64,000 bases of DNA from Clostridiales bacterium (GCA_015069395.1 SVIR01000001.1:132392-196391); one strand, 5' to 3'. Positions 41,701 through 50,524 are shown, counted from the first letter of the stretch. The notes: generated by a model from the letters alone, not told the origin. Numbers and translations: made by a program.

Positions 41701-41712
41701 AGTTGGTTTTTT
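41686..41712. terminator. Bidirectional terminator between the 60-aa ORF and rplI
   Basis: The stem AAAAACCAAC / GTTGGTTTTT with a six-base loop is flanked by A and T runs, so it can terminate both convergent transcripts. Confidence 0.85.
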
Positions 41713-41719
41713 TGATTTG

Positions 41720-42166
41720 TTATTTTGTTGCTTTAACTTCAACTTGAAACTTTGCAGAAATTTCGGGATATACTTTTGCTACAACATTATACAACCCAGT
41801 ATTTTTGATTGGTTCTTTCAAATCAATCTTTTTCTTATCAAGCTTGATGTTGAGTTTTTCAAGAGCTTCTGAAATTTCTTTGCTTGTTACAGAACCAAAG
41901 GTTTTTCCATTTTCTCCACATTTGATTGTCAAACTTACGACTTTGCCTTCAATTTTTTTTGCAAGTTCTTGTGCTGCTAAAACTTCTTGTTGTTTGTGAT
42001 ATTTTGTAGCTTCGCCTTGGATTTTGTTTTCGCTTATTGCAGTTTTGTCAGCAAGTTTAGCAAAGTTGTTTTTGAAAAGAAAGTTTTTTGCAAATCCGTC
42101 AGCAACTTCTTTGATTTCTCCTTTTTTGCCAGTGCCTTTTACATCTTTAAGTAATACAACTTTCAT
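41720..42166 (-). CDS. rplI: 50S ribosomal protein L9
   Basis: The 148-aa protein has the L9 length and signature: [17 protein letters not shown] at the N-terminus, a long connecting helix, and the C-terminal rRNA-binding domain ([13 protein letters not shown]). The SD AGAGGTG precedes the ATG. L9 is often next to dnaB in Firmicutes; here it is a single-gene unit on the opposite strand, 32 kb from dnaB. Confidence 0.97.
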   Translation of the reverse strand: MKVVLLKDVKGTGKKGEIKEVADGFAKNFLFKNNFAKLADKTAISENKIQGEATKYHKQQEVLAAQELAKKIEGKVVSLTIKCGENGKTFGSVTSKEISEALEKLNIKLDKKKIDLKEPIKNTGLYNVVAKVYPEISAKFQVEVKATK

Positions 42167-42244
42167 ATTTTCACCTCTTAAAATTATTTTAACTTATTTT
42201 GATTAAGCTTGTCAACATTTGGACATATTTTGATAGGAGGAGTT

Positions 42245-42556
42245 ATGGATATAAGGTGCAGAAAGACCCGTTGTATTTACAACGATAGATATACTTGCAA
42301 GGCAAAGGATATTGTAGTGAGAAAAAACTGTGAATGTGGAGATTATCAAAAAGGAAACGAAAAGGCTGTAGATAAGACAAAATGGCTTTTTACAGACAAT
42401 CCCCCCGTCTACGCACTTCAAAGAGATACATCAAAAATGAAAATAGGTTGCAAGGCAGATTGTTTGTTTAATTGTGAGGGAAAGTGCGTCGCAAATGGTA
42501 TAACTTTAAATGACATCAAAGAAAAGCCTATGTGTGTGACTTTCTTAAAAAGATAG
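42245..42556 (+). CDS. Tandem DUF1540-like cysteine-cluster protein
   Basis: The track start is a TTG at 42209, but an AGGAGG SD at 42235-42240 points to the ATG at 42245, giving 103 aa. The protein has two similar Cys modules. One is at residues 3-35 (IRCRKTRCIYND...C...CECGDY) and one near the C-terminus (IGCKADCLFNCEGKC...CVTF). The C-x3-C-(I/L)(Y/F)N pattern resembles DUF1540, small metal-binding-like domains common in Clostridia. About ten Cys residues suggest metal binding, which is inference. Confidence 0.75.
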   Translation: MDIRCRKTRCIYNDRYTCKAKDIVVRKNCECGDYQKGNEKAVDKTKWLFTDNPPVYALQRDTSKMKIGCKADCLFNCEGKCVANGITLNDIKEKPMCVTFLKR

Positions 42557-42588
42557 GTTGATGTGCAAAATGTTTAGAAAAAAAAGTG

Positions 42589-42617
42589 TTGCAAAGTGGA
42601 CAAATCTGTTGTATAAT
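42589..42617 (+). promoter_or_regulatory. Promoter placing +1 at the ATG of the 411-aa ORF
   Basis: TTGCAA, a 17-base spacer and TATAAT, ending six bases before the ATG at 42624. It lies inside the extension proposed by the ORF track, which supports the shorter start. Confidence 0.8.
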
Positions 42618-42623
42618 ATAATT

Positions 42624-43859
42624 ATGGAAGAAAGGTTTTATTCAATAGACATACAAAAGATAGTTTCTGAGCAAGACAAAGCAACAGCACCAAAAGATGC
42701 AGATGGTTTGCTCAAAGATTTTTTTGCAGTTGACTTTTTGCAAAGAAAACAAGAAAACAAATTGCTTGGAGATTTTGACGCTGAGGGAAATTATAAAATA
42801 GACGACAAAAAAATAATAGAACAATTGCACATAGTCCCTAAGAAGTTTGACAACAAAGAAGGCGATGTGGTTTATATGCACACAAAACTTGAAACATTTT
42901 TATTGAACTATAAAATTGTATTTGAGATTTCTACTTCATTTTGCAATGCCTATCTTTATTTAATAGAAATTGAACAAGGCGTCGAAGAAGACATCAAACA
43001 CGTTACATTGCTTGATTCGGTTTTGGATACATATTCTCCAAAGTTTAAAGAAGAAGTTTATAAACTTTGGAAGGTTTATTTAGAAGAAGATATTTATGAC
43101 AAAAACGATTATCTGCTCAATTTGTTGAAATCACAGGAAGAGAAATATCAATTTAATAAAGAGCTTTTTGAAATTTTGTCACAACTTTATATGGTGAGAA
43201 TGTTGAAGGTTTTGGATTCTTGTGGAGAACTTGGAGAAAAGATCAAAGCAGAATATAAACAAACAATCGAAAGGCTTGGATTGAAAGACCCCTCTGTTTT
43301 GCAAGACAATTCAAGGTTGAAACAAGTTTTAGACTCAATAATCAAAAAGCATGATGCTTTTAAAGAAATTGCTAAAACAAGCGAAGGAGCGCAAGTTGTT
43401 GCTGGATTTGCTCAACCAATCAAAAAGATAACAGCTGTTGTTAAAGAAGTTGCAAACACCGAAATGCCAGCGAAAGAAGAGAAAAAAGATGCGAAAAAGG
43501 GAGCCTCTAAGCCAGCAAAGAAAAAAGGAAAAGTTAAGGCAAAAGGAAAGTCTGCACCATCTAAAGGCGCGTCTTTCAGTATGAAAAAATATTTTGGCTA
43601 TTCTTATCCCGTTGTTAATGTTGCTTCAAGTGGGGGAAAGAAAAAAGAAGAGAAAACAATAGAGAAACCTAAAGAGCCTCCAAAGGTGGTTGCAAAACCC
43701 CCAATCGAGCCGGTAAAGCCAGTGAAGCCACCTAAAGAATCGGAGGTTTCCGATAGTATGTCTCAAATGTTGGGAGATTTTTTTGCAACTCCTACGGCGA
43801 CTAAAAACAGCAATCCTAAACTCGATAAAAATCCATCAGGCAAAGAAAGAGTATTATAA
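42624..43859 (+). CDS. Unknown cytoplasmic protein with Lys/Ala/Pro-rich tail
   Basis: The ORF track begins at 42558, but those 22 codons contain a strong promoter. The ATG at 42624 has no SD and sits exactly at the predicted +1, so the mRNA is probably leaderless. The 411-aa protein has an acidic, helical N-terminal part (about residues 1-270), then a basic Lys/Ala linker (KKDAKKGASKPAKKKGK), a short 'MKKYFGYSYP' patch and a Pro/Lys-rich region (KPPIEPVKPVKPP). No signal peptide or membrane helix is seen. No family is recognised; the tail might bind nucleic acid or a partner. Confidence 0.75.
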   Translation: MEERFYSIDIQKIVSEQDKATAPKDADGLLKDFFAVDFLQRKQENKLLGDFDAEGNYKIDDKKIIEQLHIVPKKFDNKEGDVVYMHTKLETFLLNYKIVFEISTSFCNAYLYLIEIEQGVEEDIKHVTLLDSVLDTYSPKFKEEVYKLWKVYLEEDIYDKNDYLLNLLKSQEEKYQFNKELFEILSQLYMVRMLKVLDSCGELGEKIKAEYKQTIERLGLKDPSVLQDNSRLKQVLDSIIKKHDAFKEIAKTSEGAQVVAGFAQPIKKITAVVKEVANTEMPAKEEKKDAKKGASKPAKKKGKVKAKGKSAPSKGASFSMKKYFGYSYPVVNVASSGGKKKEEKTIEKPKEPPKVVAKPPIEPVKPVKPPKESEVSDSMSQMLGDFFATPTATKNSNPKLDKNPSGKERVL

Positions 43860-43860
43860 A

Positions 43861-43890
43861 AAAAAGACAAGTTTTGCTTGTCTTTTTTTT
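43861..43890. terminator. Bidirectional terminator between convergent unknown genes
   Basis: The perfect stem AAAAAGACAAG / CTTGTCTTTTT with loop TTTTG is followed by T residues. It separates the convergent genes ending at 43859 and 43895. Confidence 0.9.
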
Positions 43891-43894
43891 GTTT

Positions 43895-44467
43895 TTAACC
43901 AACTGTTCTGTCCTTGATTCCTTTTTGTTTTCTAGTTTGAACTACGTGCGCTTTAATTTGTTTTACTGAGTCGTCACTCTTGATTTGGTCTGCACAAGGT
44001 ATGCCATAACGTTTGGCGAGTTCTAGGTTTCTAGCTACGATAAACTCTAAACTATTTGCGTATAATGTCGCTGATCTTAAAAGCTCTGAAGCATATCTTT
44101 TTGGATCTGAGTTTTTAAGTTTTGCGATCTCGTCAAAATTCTTTTTGCAGGCTTCAATATCAGGCACTTGAATTGATACTCCTTTTTCCTGCAATTTTTT
44201 CAATGGGCTTTTTCCGTTTGTAGCAAATCTTTCAGGATCAATTTGATTTCTGAAGTTGTCAGCACTTGCACAAAGTTTTCCCATAATTTCAATATATCTA
44301 AAACAAGTTTCAAGATCTTCGGTTTCTGACTTTGAGATCGAACTCAAAGCTTTGAAATATTCGAGCCCGATGCCTACGCTCGTTTCTAATGTTTGTCTGT
44401 AGCTTTTATAGTATTCTTCAAGGTCTTGAGAGTAATCTAAGGTCATAGTTCTAAGTTCTTCGCTCAT
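43895..44467 (-). CDS. Conserved-looking hypothetical helical protein
   Basis: The 190-aa soluble protein is predicted to be almost entirely alpha-helical and is rich in Glu, Lys, Ser and Leu. It has no signal peptide, membrane helix or metal motif. Its GGAGG SD and well-formed promoter indicate a real, separately transcribed gene. I do not recognise the family. It is divergent from the SpoVB-type flippase and convergent with the 411-aa ORF. Confidence 0.75.
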   Translation of the reverse strand: MSEELRTMTLDYSQDLEEYYKSYRQTLETSVGIGLEYFKALSSISKSETEDLETCFRYIEIMGKLCASADNFRNQIDPERFATNGKSPLKKLQEKGVSIQVPDIEACKKNFDEIAKLKNSDPKRYASELLRSATLYANSLEFIVARNLELAKRYGIPCADQIKSDDSVKQIKAHVVQTRKQKGIKDRTVG

Positions 44468-44491
44468 ATTTTCCTCCGTCTATATAACTAT

Positions 44492-44520
44492 ATTGTAACA
44501 CAATTTTTTTTGTTTGTAAA
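44492..44520 (-). promoter_or_regulatory. Promoter of the 190-aa ORF
   Basis: On the minus strand TTTACA is followed by 17 bases and TACAAT with a TGt extension. The GGAGG SD and ATG of the 43895-44467 gene follow. Confidence 0.8.
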
Positions 44521-44616
44521 TAGTCTTTTGTCAATTTAGGTGTTTACATAAAAACTTTTTAAGAAACTGTATATTTTGAGAGTTTGTTTTTCAAGATAAT
44601 TTAAAGTGGTGGGGTT

Positions 44617-46137
44617 ATGAAAAACAAAATTGGTAAAGGAGCATTGATACTTTTGGCAAGTGGACTGATTTGCAAAGTTTTGGGGGCTTTGTTTAGGCTT
44701 CCACTTACAAATCTTATTGGAATTGAAGGGATTGGTGTTTTTCAACTTGTTATGGCTCTTTATAGTTTTGCGCTTGTAATAACATGTGGTGGTATTACTA
44801 CCTCGCTATCAAAATTGATTAGTTCAGCAAGAGCAAGAAAAGATTATCGAAAAATCAAAACTTATCTATCGAGAGCTCTTATTGTTGGGGTTGGAATAGG
44901 ATTTGCGTTGGGCGTTGTTTTTTTAATATTCGGTAAAAAAATCTCGTTGTTTCAAGGAATTGAATCAAATAATTCATATTACTTGTTTGTTTTTCTATTG
45001 CCATTGGGAGCAGGACTTAGCGCACTGAGAGGTTTTTTTCAAGGGTATGAAAATATGCTCCCTACAGCAGTAAGTCAAGTTGTTGAGCAAGTGTTTAAGT
45101 TTGCCTTTGGTCTTTTGTTTGCTTTTTTCTTTGCAAAAAAAAGTGTAGCAAATGGAGTTTTTGGTGCTTTTTTAGGGATAACATTGAGTGAGGTTGTGGC
45201 TTTATTGTTTTTGTCTACAGTGTATCTTTTGAGAAGAAAAAAACATTTTCCGAAATTTGATTTAGCAAAACTGAAATTTGCAAGAAAAGAATTTGATATG
45301 GCAAATTTTCCATTGACGCTTTCTGCATCAATACTCCCTCTGGTAAATGCTTTTGATGGCCTAGTGATAGTTCCAAGACTTGTGCAAGCAGGTTTTTCAA
45401 ATAGTGTTGCAACACAACTTTTTGGTTTGCAATCTGGGGTGGTGGGGGCTATTTTAAACTTCCCTCTAATTATTTCTATGGCAGTAACTACAGCTTTGTT
45501 GCCAAATATTTCTTATACGATTTCAAGGGGTATAGCAGGAAGAACTATGGTGGAAAAAGGTTTTAGGGCATTGTTTTATTTAATTTTACCCACGACATTT
45601 GGGGTGGTAGCAATTTCAAAACAAGTTTTTGACTTAGTTTACGTAGATATGTCAGCAGAGCTTTTGGAGATTGCTTTCAACCTTATGTTGTTTGGAGCTT
45701 TTTCAATAATTTTTACAGCTGTTATGCAATATTTGGTAATGTTGCTACAGGCAAACGGTCAATTTTCTTATATATTGATTATTACTTCGATAGGGGGTCT
45801 TGTCAAAGCCGTTTTATCATATAGTTTGGCTGCTGTTTCTGCAATAAACATCTTTGCTTTGGTTGTAGGGAATATTGCACTTATGTCTATCGTTTCAATT
45901 TTGGCTTTGATTAAACTTAAAAGACTTATGATTTTTAAGATAAACTTTCTAGAACTTTTTAATTTGATTTTTGCAACGGCGTTGATGTTTTTGACTGTGT
46001 ATACATTTATAAACTGCAACTATTTTTCTAGTTTGGCAAATATCGTGCTGGCTGTTTTGTTGGGAGTGTTGGTTTATTTTGTTTTCACCTTATCGTTTTT
46101 GATCAAAATGAAGAAAGTTTCAAAAAAGGAGTATTGA
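44617..46137 (+). CDS. SpoVB-type polysaccharide/lipid flippase (MOP superfamily)
   Basis: The 506-aa polytopic membrane protein has about fourteen hydrophobic helices and begins with the SpoVB/YtgP pattern 'GALILLASGLICKVLGALFRLPL'. It also has the 'GLSALRGFFQGYENM' segment typical of this branch of the MOP (MurJ/SpoVB/PST) exporters. Members flip undecaprenyl-linked precursors across the membrane, and SpoVB is needed for spore cortex in B. subtilis. Whether this copy acts in sporulation or in vegetative wall synthesis cannot be decided here. The weak SD is GGTGGGG. The HU gene follows closely. Confidence 0.88.
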   Translation: MKNKIGKGALILLASGLICKVLGALFRLPLTNLIGIEGIGVFQLVMALYSFALVITCGGITTSLSKLISSARARKDYRKIKTYLSRALIVGVGIGFALGVVFLIFGKKISLFQGIESNNSYYLFVFLLPLGAGLSALRGFFQGYENMLPTAVSQVVEQVFKFAFGLLFAFFFAKKSVANGVFGAFLGITLSEVVALLFLSTVYLLRRKKHFPKFDLAKLKFARKEFDMANFPLTLSASILPLVNAFDGLVIVPRLVQAGFSNSVATQLFGLQSGVVGAILNFPLIISMAVTTALLPNISYTISRGIAGRTMVEKGFRALFYLILPTTFGVVAISKQVFDLVYVDMSAELLEIAFNLMLFGAFSIIFTAVMQYLVMLLQANGQFSYILIITSIGGLVKAVLSYSLAAVSAINIFALVVGNIALMSIVSILALIKLKRLMIFKINFLELFNLIFATALMFLTVYTFINCNYFSSLANIVLAVLLGVLVYFVFTLSFLIKMKKVSKKEY

Positions 46138-46175
46138 TTGGCATTGTTTTGTTAAAAATGACGGTGGAGGTTTTT

Positions 46176-46451
46176 ATGAACAAAACAGAATTTATTGCAC
46201 AAATATCAAAGAAAACGCAAATTCCAAAATCTAAGTGTGATTTGTTTTTAAACGAGTTTAGGGCTTTGATTTTGGAAGCCTGTTCAAAGGGTGATAGTAT
46301 CAATATTCGAAACTTTGGAAAATTTTCGCTTGAAGAAAAGGCGTCTCGAAAATTTTTAAATCCTCAAACTATGAGATATTATGTGTGCAAACCTAAAAAG
46401 ATAATTTCTTTTAAAGGTTTTAAAAATTTTAAGTATGCAGTAAACAAATAA
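46176..46451 (+). CDS. hup: HU-family DNA-binding protein
   Basis: The ORF track starts at a TTG (46134) overlapping the flippase stop. The GGAGG SD at 46166-46170 selects the ATG at 46176, giving 91 aa, the normal HU length. The fold is clear: an N-terminal helical dimerisation part (MNKTEFIAQISKKT), 'INIRNFGKFS' leading into the beta arm, and a basic C-terminus. The beta-arm RNP tip is less canonical than usual (LNPQTMRYY for NPQTG). It is a nucleoid protein that bends DNA. Confidence 0.9.
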   Translation: MNKTEFIAQISKKTQIPKSKCDLFLNEFRALILEACSKGDSINIRNFGKFSLEEKASRKFLNPQTMRYYVCKPKKIISFKGFKNFKYAVNK

Positions 46452-46458
46452 AAATCGC

Positions 46459-46487
46459 TTTTCAATTATATTTTTTTATGTTATGAT
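46459..46487 (+). promoter_or_regulatory. Promoter of dusB placing +1 at the GTG
   Basis: TTTTCA is followed by 17 bases and TATGAT with a TGt extension. The -10 ends six bases before the GTG start of dusB, and no SD is present. Confidence 0.65.
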
Positions 46488-46493
46488 TTAAGC

Positions 46494-47417
46494 GTGAAAA
46501 TTAAAGATGTAGACTTTTCAAACAATCCTCTTCTGCTCGCACCAATGGCAGGAGTTACAGATGTCGGCTTTAGAGCTCTGGCATCTTCTTTTGGTGCAGA
46601 TGCGACGGTTACAGAAATGCTTTCTGCACGTGCAATGGCACACAATCCAAAAAAGACAGAGTTTTTGACTTTGACAACACAAGAAGAAAAGATAAAGATT
46701 GCTCAGATCTTTGGGCATGAAGAAGACTATATGCAACGTGCTATTCAAAGCCCTATGCTTTCAAAATTTGATTCGTTTGATATAAACATGGGGTGTCCTG
46801 CTCCAAAAATTGTCAAAAATGGTGAAGGTGGTGCACTTATGGACAATCCAGTTCTTGCAAGCAAAATTATTTCATGTTGCAAAAAGTCCACGGATAAACC
46901 TTTGTCTGTTAAATTTAGAAAAGGGAACAAATCAGAAAACTTTTTAGAATTTGCGAGAATGTGTGAAGAAAGTGGTGCAGATTTTGTAACATTTCACTCA
47001 AGAACTGTAGAGCAAGGGTATAGTGGAAAAGCAGACTTAGAGGCAATTGCTAAGGTAAAATCAAACTTGAAAATTCCGGTAATTGGAAATGGGGATGTAG
47101 TTGATCAAAAATCATATGAAGCTATGAAGCAAACTGGAGTTGATGGGATTATGGTAGGCAGAGGTTCTATGGGAAAACCTTGGCTTTTTGCAGAGCTAAA
47201 AAACTTGAATGTCAATTATAAAAAGATTGATGTCGTAAGAAAACACGTTGAGATTTTGAGAACTTATTTTGAAGAGTCTTGGCTCAAACTTTACATAAGA
47301 AAACATCTCTTGTGGTATGCCAGTGATTTGCCAATGTCTTCCAGTCTTAGATTAAAGCTCGCTACTTGTGACAATATAGACGATTGTTTGCAAATTTTGC
47401 AAGAAGCTTTTGCTTGA
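46494..47417 (+). CDS. dusB: tRNA-dihydrouridine synthase (DusB-like)
   Basis: The 307-aa flavoenzyme reduces uridines in the tRNA D-loop with FMN and NAD(P)H. The motifs LAPMAGVTD (N-terminus), NMGCPAPKIVKNGEGGALM with the catalytic Cys near residue 100, SVKFRKG, FHSRT and GNGDV are in order. The start is GTG with no SD and a promoter positioned for a leaderless message. The subfamily (DusB) is judged by general similarity. Confidence 0.93.
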   Translation: MKIKDVDFSNNPLLLAPMAGVTDVGFRALASSFGADATVTEMLSARAMAHNPKKTEFLTLTTQEEKIKIAQIFGHEEDYMQRAIQSPMLSKFDSFDINMGCPAPKIVKNGEGGALMDNPVLASKIISCCKKSTDKPLSVKFRKGNKSENFLEFARMCEESGADFVTFHSRTVEQGYSGKADLEAIAKVKSNLKIPVIGNGDVVDQKSYEAMKQTGVDGIMVGRGSMGKPWLFAELKNLNVNYKKIDVVRKHVEILRTYFEESWLKLYIRKHLLWYASDLPMSSSLRLKLATCDNIDDCLQILQEAFA

Positions 47418-47434
47418 TTTTTGCTTAAAATGTT

Positions 47435-47462
47435 TTGAAATCTTTTTGAAATGTTGTAAACT
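47435..47462 (+). promoter_or_regulatory. Promoter of pgk-tpiA
   Basis: TTGAAA, a 16-base spacer and TAAACT precede the AAAGGA SD and the pgk ATG at 47484. Confidence 0.6.
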
Positions 47463-47483
47463 AGATTTGAAAGGATTGAAATT

Positions 47484-48653
47484 ATGAAAAGGACGATAAG
47501 AGATTTAAAAAATATTAAAGGAAAACGTATTTTGTTGCGCTGTGATTTTAATGTGCCATTGGACAATTATGGAGATATTTTGGACGATACAAGAATTGTC
47601 GCAGAATTGCCTACAATTGCATATCTAAATCAAAAAGGGGCAAAGCTTATTGTATGTTCTCACTTGGGCAGACCAAAAGGATTTGACAAATATTTGTCAT
47701 TGTTTCCAGTTGCTGTTTATTTAATGAAGCATTTCCCAAACAAGGTTAAATTCTGTAGCAAAGTTGTTGGTCCAGAAGTTGACAATGCTGTAGAAAAGCT
47801 TAACGACGGAGAAATTTTGGTACTTGAGAATTTGAGATTTAATGAGGGAGAAGAATTAAACTCACCAGCATTTGTTTCAAAACTTGCAAAACTTGCAGAT
47901 ATTTATGTAGACGATGCTTTTGGCGTAACCCATAGAAAACACGCTTCAAACTATGGAGTCGCTCTTAAACTTCCTAGCGCAATTGGGTTTCTGATTGAAA
48001 AAGAATTGCTAACATTCCAACAAGCGTTCGAACAACCTAAGCATCCTTTCGTAGCAATTTTTGGAGGGGCAAAAGTTGCTGATAAACTCAGCTTGATAAA
48101 CAATGTGATGGACAAAGCCGACACAATCATTATCGGTGGAGGAATGGCATATACATTTTTGCAGGCTATGGGGCAAAACATAGGAGATTCGATTGTTGCT
48201 CTTGACAAGATAGAAGAAGCTAAAAACGTTTTGAAAAACGCAAAAGAAAAGGGTATAAAGATTTTGTTGCCGATTGACCATGTTGCCTTGATTAAAGATA
48301 AAGACAAGGTTATAAAAACGACAGGTCTTGAAAAAGGAATGGTTGGTCTGGATATTGGCAGAAAGAGTGCAAAATTATTTGTAGACGAAATTTTAAAAGC
48401 TCAACAAATTATTTGGAACGGCCCAGTTGGAAAATACGAAGACAAGAGATTTAAAAACGGAACAATCAAAATTGCTAAAGCAGTTGCAAAGAGTGGAGCT
48501 TATTCGATTGTTGGGGGAGGAGATAGCGTGAGTGCTGTCAATGCAAGTGGCGTTGCTGACCAAATCAACCACCTTTCAACTGGAGGCGGGGCAAGCTTGA
48601 AATTGATGGAAGGGAAAATCTTGCCAGCTATTGAGGTTATTGACACTCTTTAA
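47484..48653 (+). CDS. pgk: Phosphoglycerate kinase
   Basis: The 389-aa glycolytic enzyme transfers phosphate between 1,3-bisphosphoglycerate and ADP. Substrate-binding motifs LLRCDFNVPLD and CSHLGRPKG are near the N-terminus, and the nucleotide-binding GGAKVADK and GGGDSVSA motifs lie in the C-terminal domain. It is followed after 12 bases by tpiA, a common glycolytic pair. gapA is not adjacent. Confidence 0.98.
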   Translation: MKRTIRDLKNIKGKRILLRCDFNVPLDNYGDILDDTRIVAELPTIAYLNQKGAKLIVCSHLGRPKGFDKYLSLFPVAVYLMKHFPNKVKFCSKVVGPEVDNAVEKLNDGEILVLENLRFNEGEELNSPAFVSKLAKLADIYVDDAFGVTHRKHASNYGVALKLPSAIGFLIEKELLTFQQAFEQPKHPFVAIFGGAKVADKLSLINNVMDKADTIIIGGGMAYTFLQAMGQNIGDSIVALDKIEEAKNVLKNAKEKGIKILLPIDHVALIKDKDKVIKTTGLEKGMVGLDIGRKSAKLFVDEILKAQQIIWNGPVGKYEDKRFKNGTIKIAKAVAKSGAYSIVGGGDSVSAVNASGVADQINHLSTGGGASLKLMEGKILPAIEVIDTL

Positions 48654-48665
48654 TTAGGAGAAAAA

Positions 48666-49409
48666 ATGAAAAAACTTATTATTGGAAATTTTAAAATGAA
48701 TACAAAGCCAAGCGAATTTAAACATTATGCTATGACTTTGGCTACAAAAACAAAAGACACAAAAAATGATGTTGTAGTTTGTCCACCTTTCACTCATTTA
48801 TATGTAGCAAAAGAATTTTTGACAGGAAGCAAAGTTGAGTTTGGAGCTCAAAACATAAACGAAAACGAAAGTGGGGCTTATACTGGAGAAGTTTCTGCTT
48901 CAATGGTAAAAGATTTGGGTGCAAGTTATGTGATCTTGGGACACTCTGAAAGAAGATCTAAGTTTAAAGAATCGGACAGAACTATAAACAAAAAAGTGAA
49001 AACTGCTCTTGCAAATGGATTGAAAGTTGTTTTGTGTGTGGGAGAAAATTTGGTTACAAGAACAAACAAAGAAGCCTCAGCATTTGTAAAAAAACAACTT
49101 GACGATGTTCTAAAGGGTATCTATGAAAACGAACTTGATAGCGTCGTTATTGCCTATGAGCCTATTTGGGCTGTAGGAACTGGAAAAGTTGCTACGATAA
49201 AAGATATTCAATCTATGATTTCAATGATTAGAAAAGAAATCGAAAACCTTTATTCTGCAAAAGCCAGTGAAAAAATCACAATTGTTTATGGGGGAAGCGT
49301 AACTATTCAAAACTATAAAAAAATAGTGGCTTCTGCAGACGGAGTGTTGATTGGTGGGGCTTGTCTCAATGTTGACGACTTCGCAATTATTTGCAGAGAC
49401 AATTACTAA
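48666..49409 (+). CDS. tpiA: Triosephosphate isomerase
   Basis: The 247-aa TIM-barrel enzyme interconverts dihydroxyacetone phosphate and glyceraldehyde-3-phosphate. The catalytic motifs are intact: NFKMN (Lys), LGHSERR (His), AYEPIWAVGTGK (Glu plus loop 6) and YGGSV (phosphate binding). The SD TAGGAG precedes the ATG. dnaX follows 11 bases later, so pgk-tpiA-dnaX-ybaB-recR may form one operon. Confidence 0.98.
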   Translation: MKKLIIGNFKMNTKPSEFKHYAMTLATKTKDTKNDVVVCPPFTHLYVAKEFLTGSKVEFGAQNINENESGAYTGEVSASMVKDLGASYVILGHSERRSKFKESDRTINKKVKTALANGLKVVLCVGENLVTRTNKEASAFVKKQLDDVLKGIYENELDSVVIAYEPIWAVGTGKVATIKDIQSMISMIRKEIENLYSAKASEKITIVYGGSVTIQNYKKIVASADGVLIGGACLNVDDFAIICRDNY

Positions 49410-49420
49410 ACGGAGAAAGA

Positions 49421-50524
49421 ATGAAGCATATAGCACTTTATAGAAAATATCGTCCAAAGACTTTTGAAGAAGTTATTGGACAAGAACATATTACAAAAAC
49501 TTTGCAAAATCAAATCAAAAATGACCAAATTGGTCATGCTTATTTGTTTACTGGTTCGAGAGGAACGGGAAAAACAAGCGTTGCCAAGGTTTTTGCCAAG
49601 GCAGTCAATTGCTTGAACACACAAAACGGTTCTGCCTGTGGCGAATGTGAAAATTGTAAGAGGTTGGAGCAAGAAAACGACATTAATATTATTGAAATTG
49701 ATGCCGCTTCAAACAATAAAGTTGACGATATTAGACAAATTAGAGAAAAAGTGAAATTTATGCCTGTTGGGGCTAAGTATAAAGTTTATATTGTGGACGA
49801 AGTTCATATGCTTTCAGATAGTGCTTTTAATGCGCTCTTGAAAACGCTGGAAGAGCCACCTTCTTATGTAATATTTATTTTGGCGACTACAGAAGTTCAT
49901 AAATTACCACAGACGATTTTGTCAAGATGTGTAAGATTTGATTTTCGATATGTTTCTGTAGACGAGCTTTCAAAACATTTAGCAAAAATCTTTGACAAAG
50001 AAAATATAAAATATGACGAAGAAAGCTTGAAGGTTATTGCTAGTGCAGGGGAAGGAAGTGTGAGAGATACTCTTTCAATTGCAGATTCGATTGCTTCATA
50101 TTGCCAAGGAGACATTACAAAAGAAAAGGCGTTGTCTGTTTTGGGGACAACAGATCACAAACTAATTATTGAATTTTTTGATAAGATTCAAGAAAAAGAA
50201 GTGGGCGAGGTTTTGTCGTTGATTGACAAAATAGAAAAAGACGGAAAAAACCTTGCCGTATTTTCAAAAGATTTGTCTAGACACGCGAGAAATTTGCTTA
50301 TTTGCAAAACTTGTAAAGAAGCAAACCAAATGTTAAATTTGACAGAAGACGTTTTTGAAATGTATAAAGTTCAGTCCGAGAAGTTTGTTGAAAAAGATTT
50401 GATAAGATATATGCAAGTTTTTTCAAGTGCCGAGAGTGAGTTGAGGTATGCACTTTCCGTAAGGCTGTTGCTGGAAACGACTTGCTTGACAGCAATGCTT
50501 GGATTTGATGTAAAAAAAAACTGA
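49421..50524 (+). CDS. dnaX: DNA polymerase III gamma subunit (zero-frame dnaX product)
   Basis: The true start is the ATG at 49421 behind GGAGAAAG; the track start at 49391 lies inside tpiA. The 367-aa product has the clamp-loader ATPase: YRPKTFEEVIGQ, Walker A GSRGTGKTS, a four-Cys zinc module (CGECENC), DEVHMLS (Walker B) and SRCVRFDFR (sensor/arginine finger). It ends with DVKKN and a stop immediately after a run of nine A residues. That is shorter than full DnaX and corresponds to a gamma form lacking the polymerase-binding tail, which is found in the -1 frame downstream. Confidence 0.93.
   Translation: MKHIALYRKYRPKTFEEVIGQEHITKTLQNQIKNDQIGHAYLFTGSRGTGKTSVAKVFAKAVNCLNTQNGSACGECENCKRLEQENDINIIEIDAASNNKVDDIRQIREKVKFMPVGAKYKVYIVDEVHMLSDSAFNALLKTLEEPPSYVIFILATTEVHKLPQTILSRCVRFDFRYVSVDELSKHLAKIFDKENIKYDEESLKVIASAGEGSVRDTLSIADSIASYCQGDITKEKALSVLGTTDHKLIIEFFDKIQEKEVGEVLSLIDKIEKDGKNLAVFSKDLSRHARNLLICKTCKEANQMLNLTEDVFEMYKVQSEKFVEKDLIRYMQVFSSAESELRYALSVRLLLETTCLTAMLGFDVKKN

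Noticed and set aside
42209-42244. TTG start of the Cys-cluster protein at 42209
   Set aside because: The AGGAGG SD points to the ATG at 42245; the TTG is part of a promoter-like TTGTCA without an SD of its own.
43480-43745. Tandem repeat in the Lys/Pro-rich tail of the 411-aa protein
   Set aside because: The region is low-complexity but has no regular unit at DNA level.
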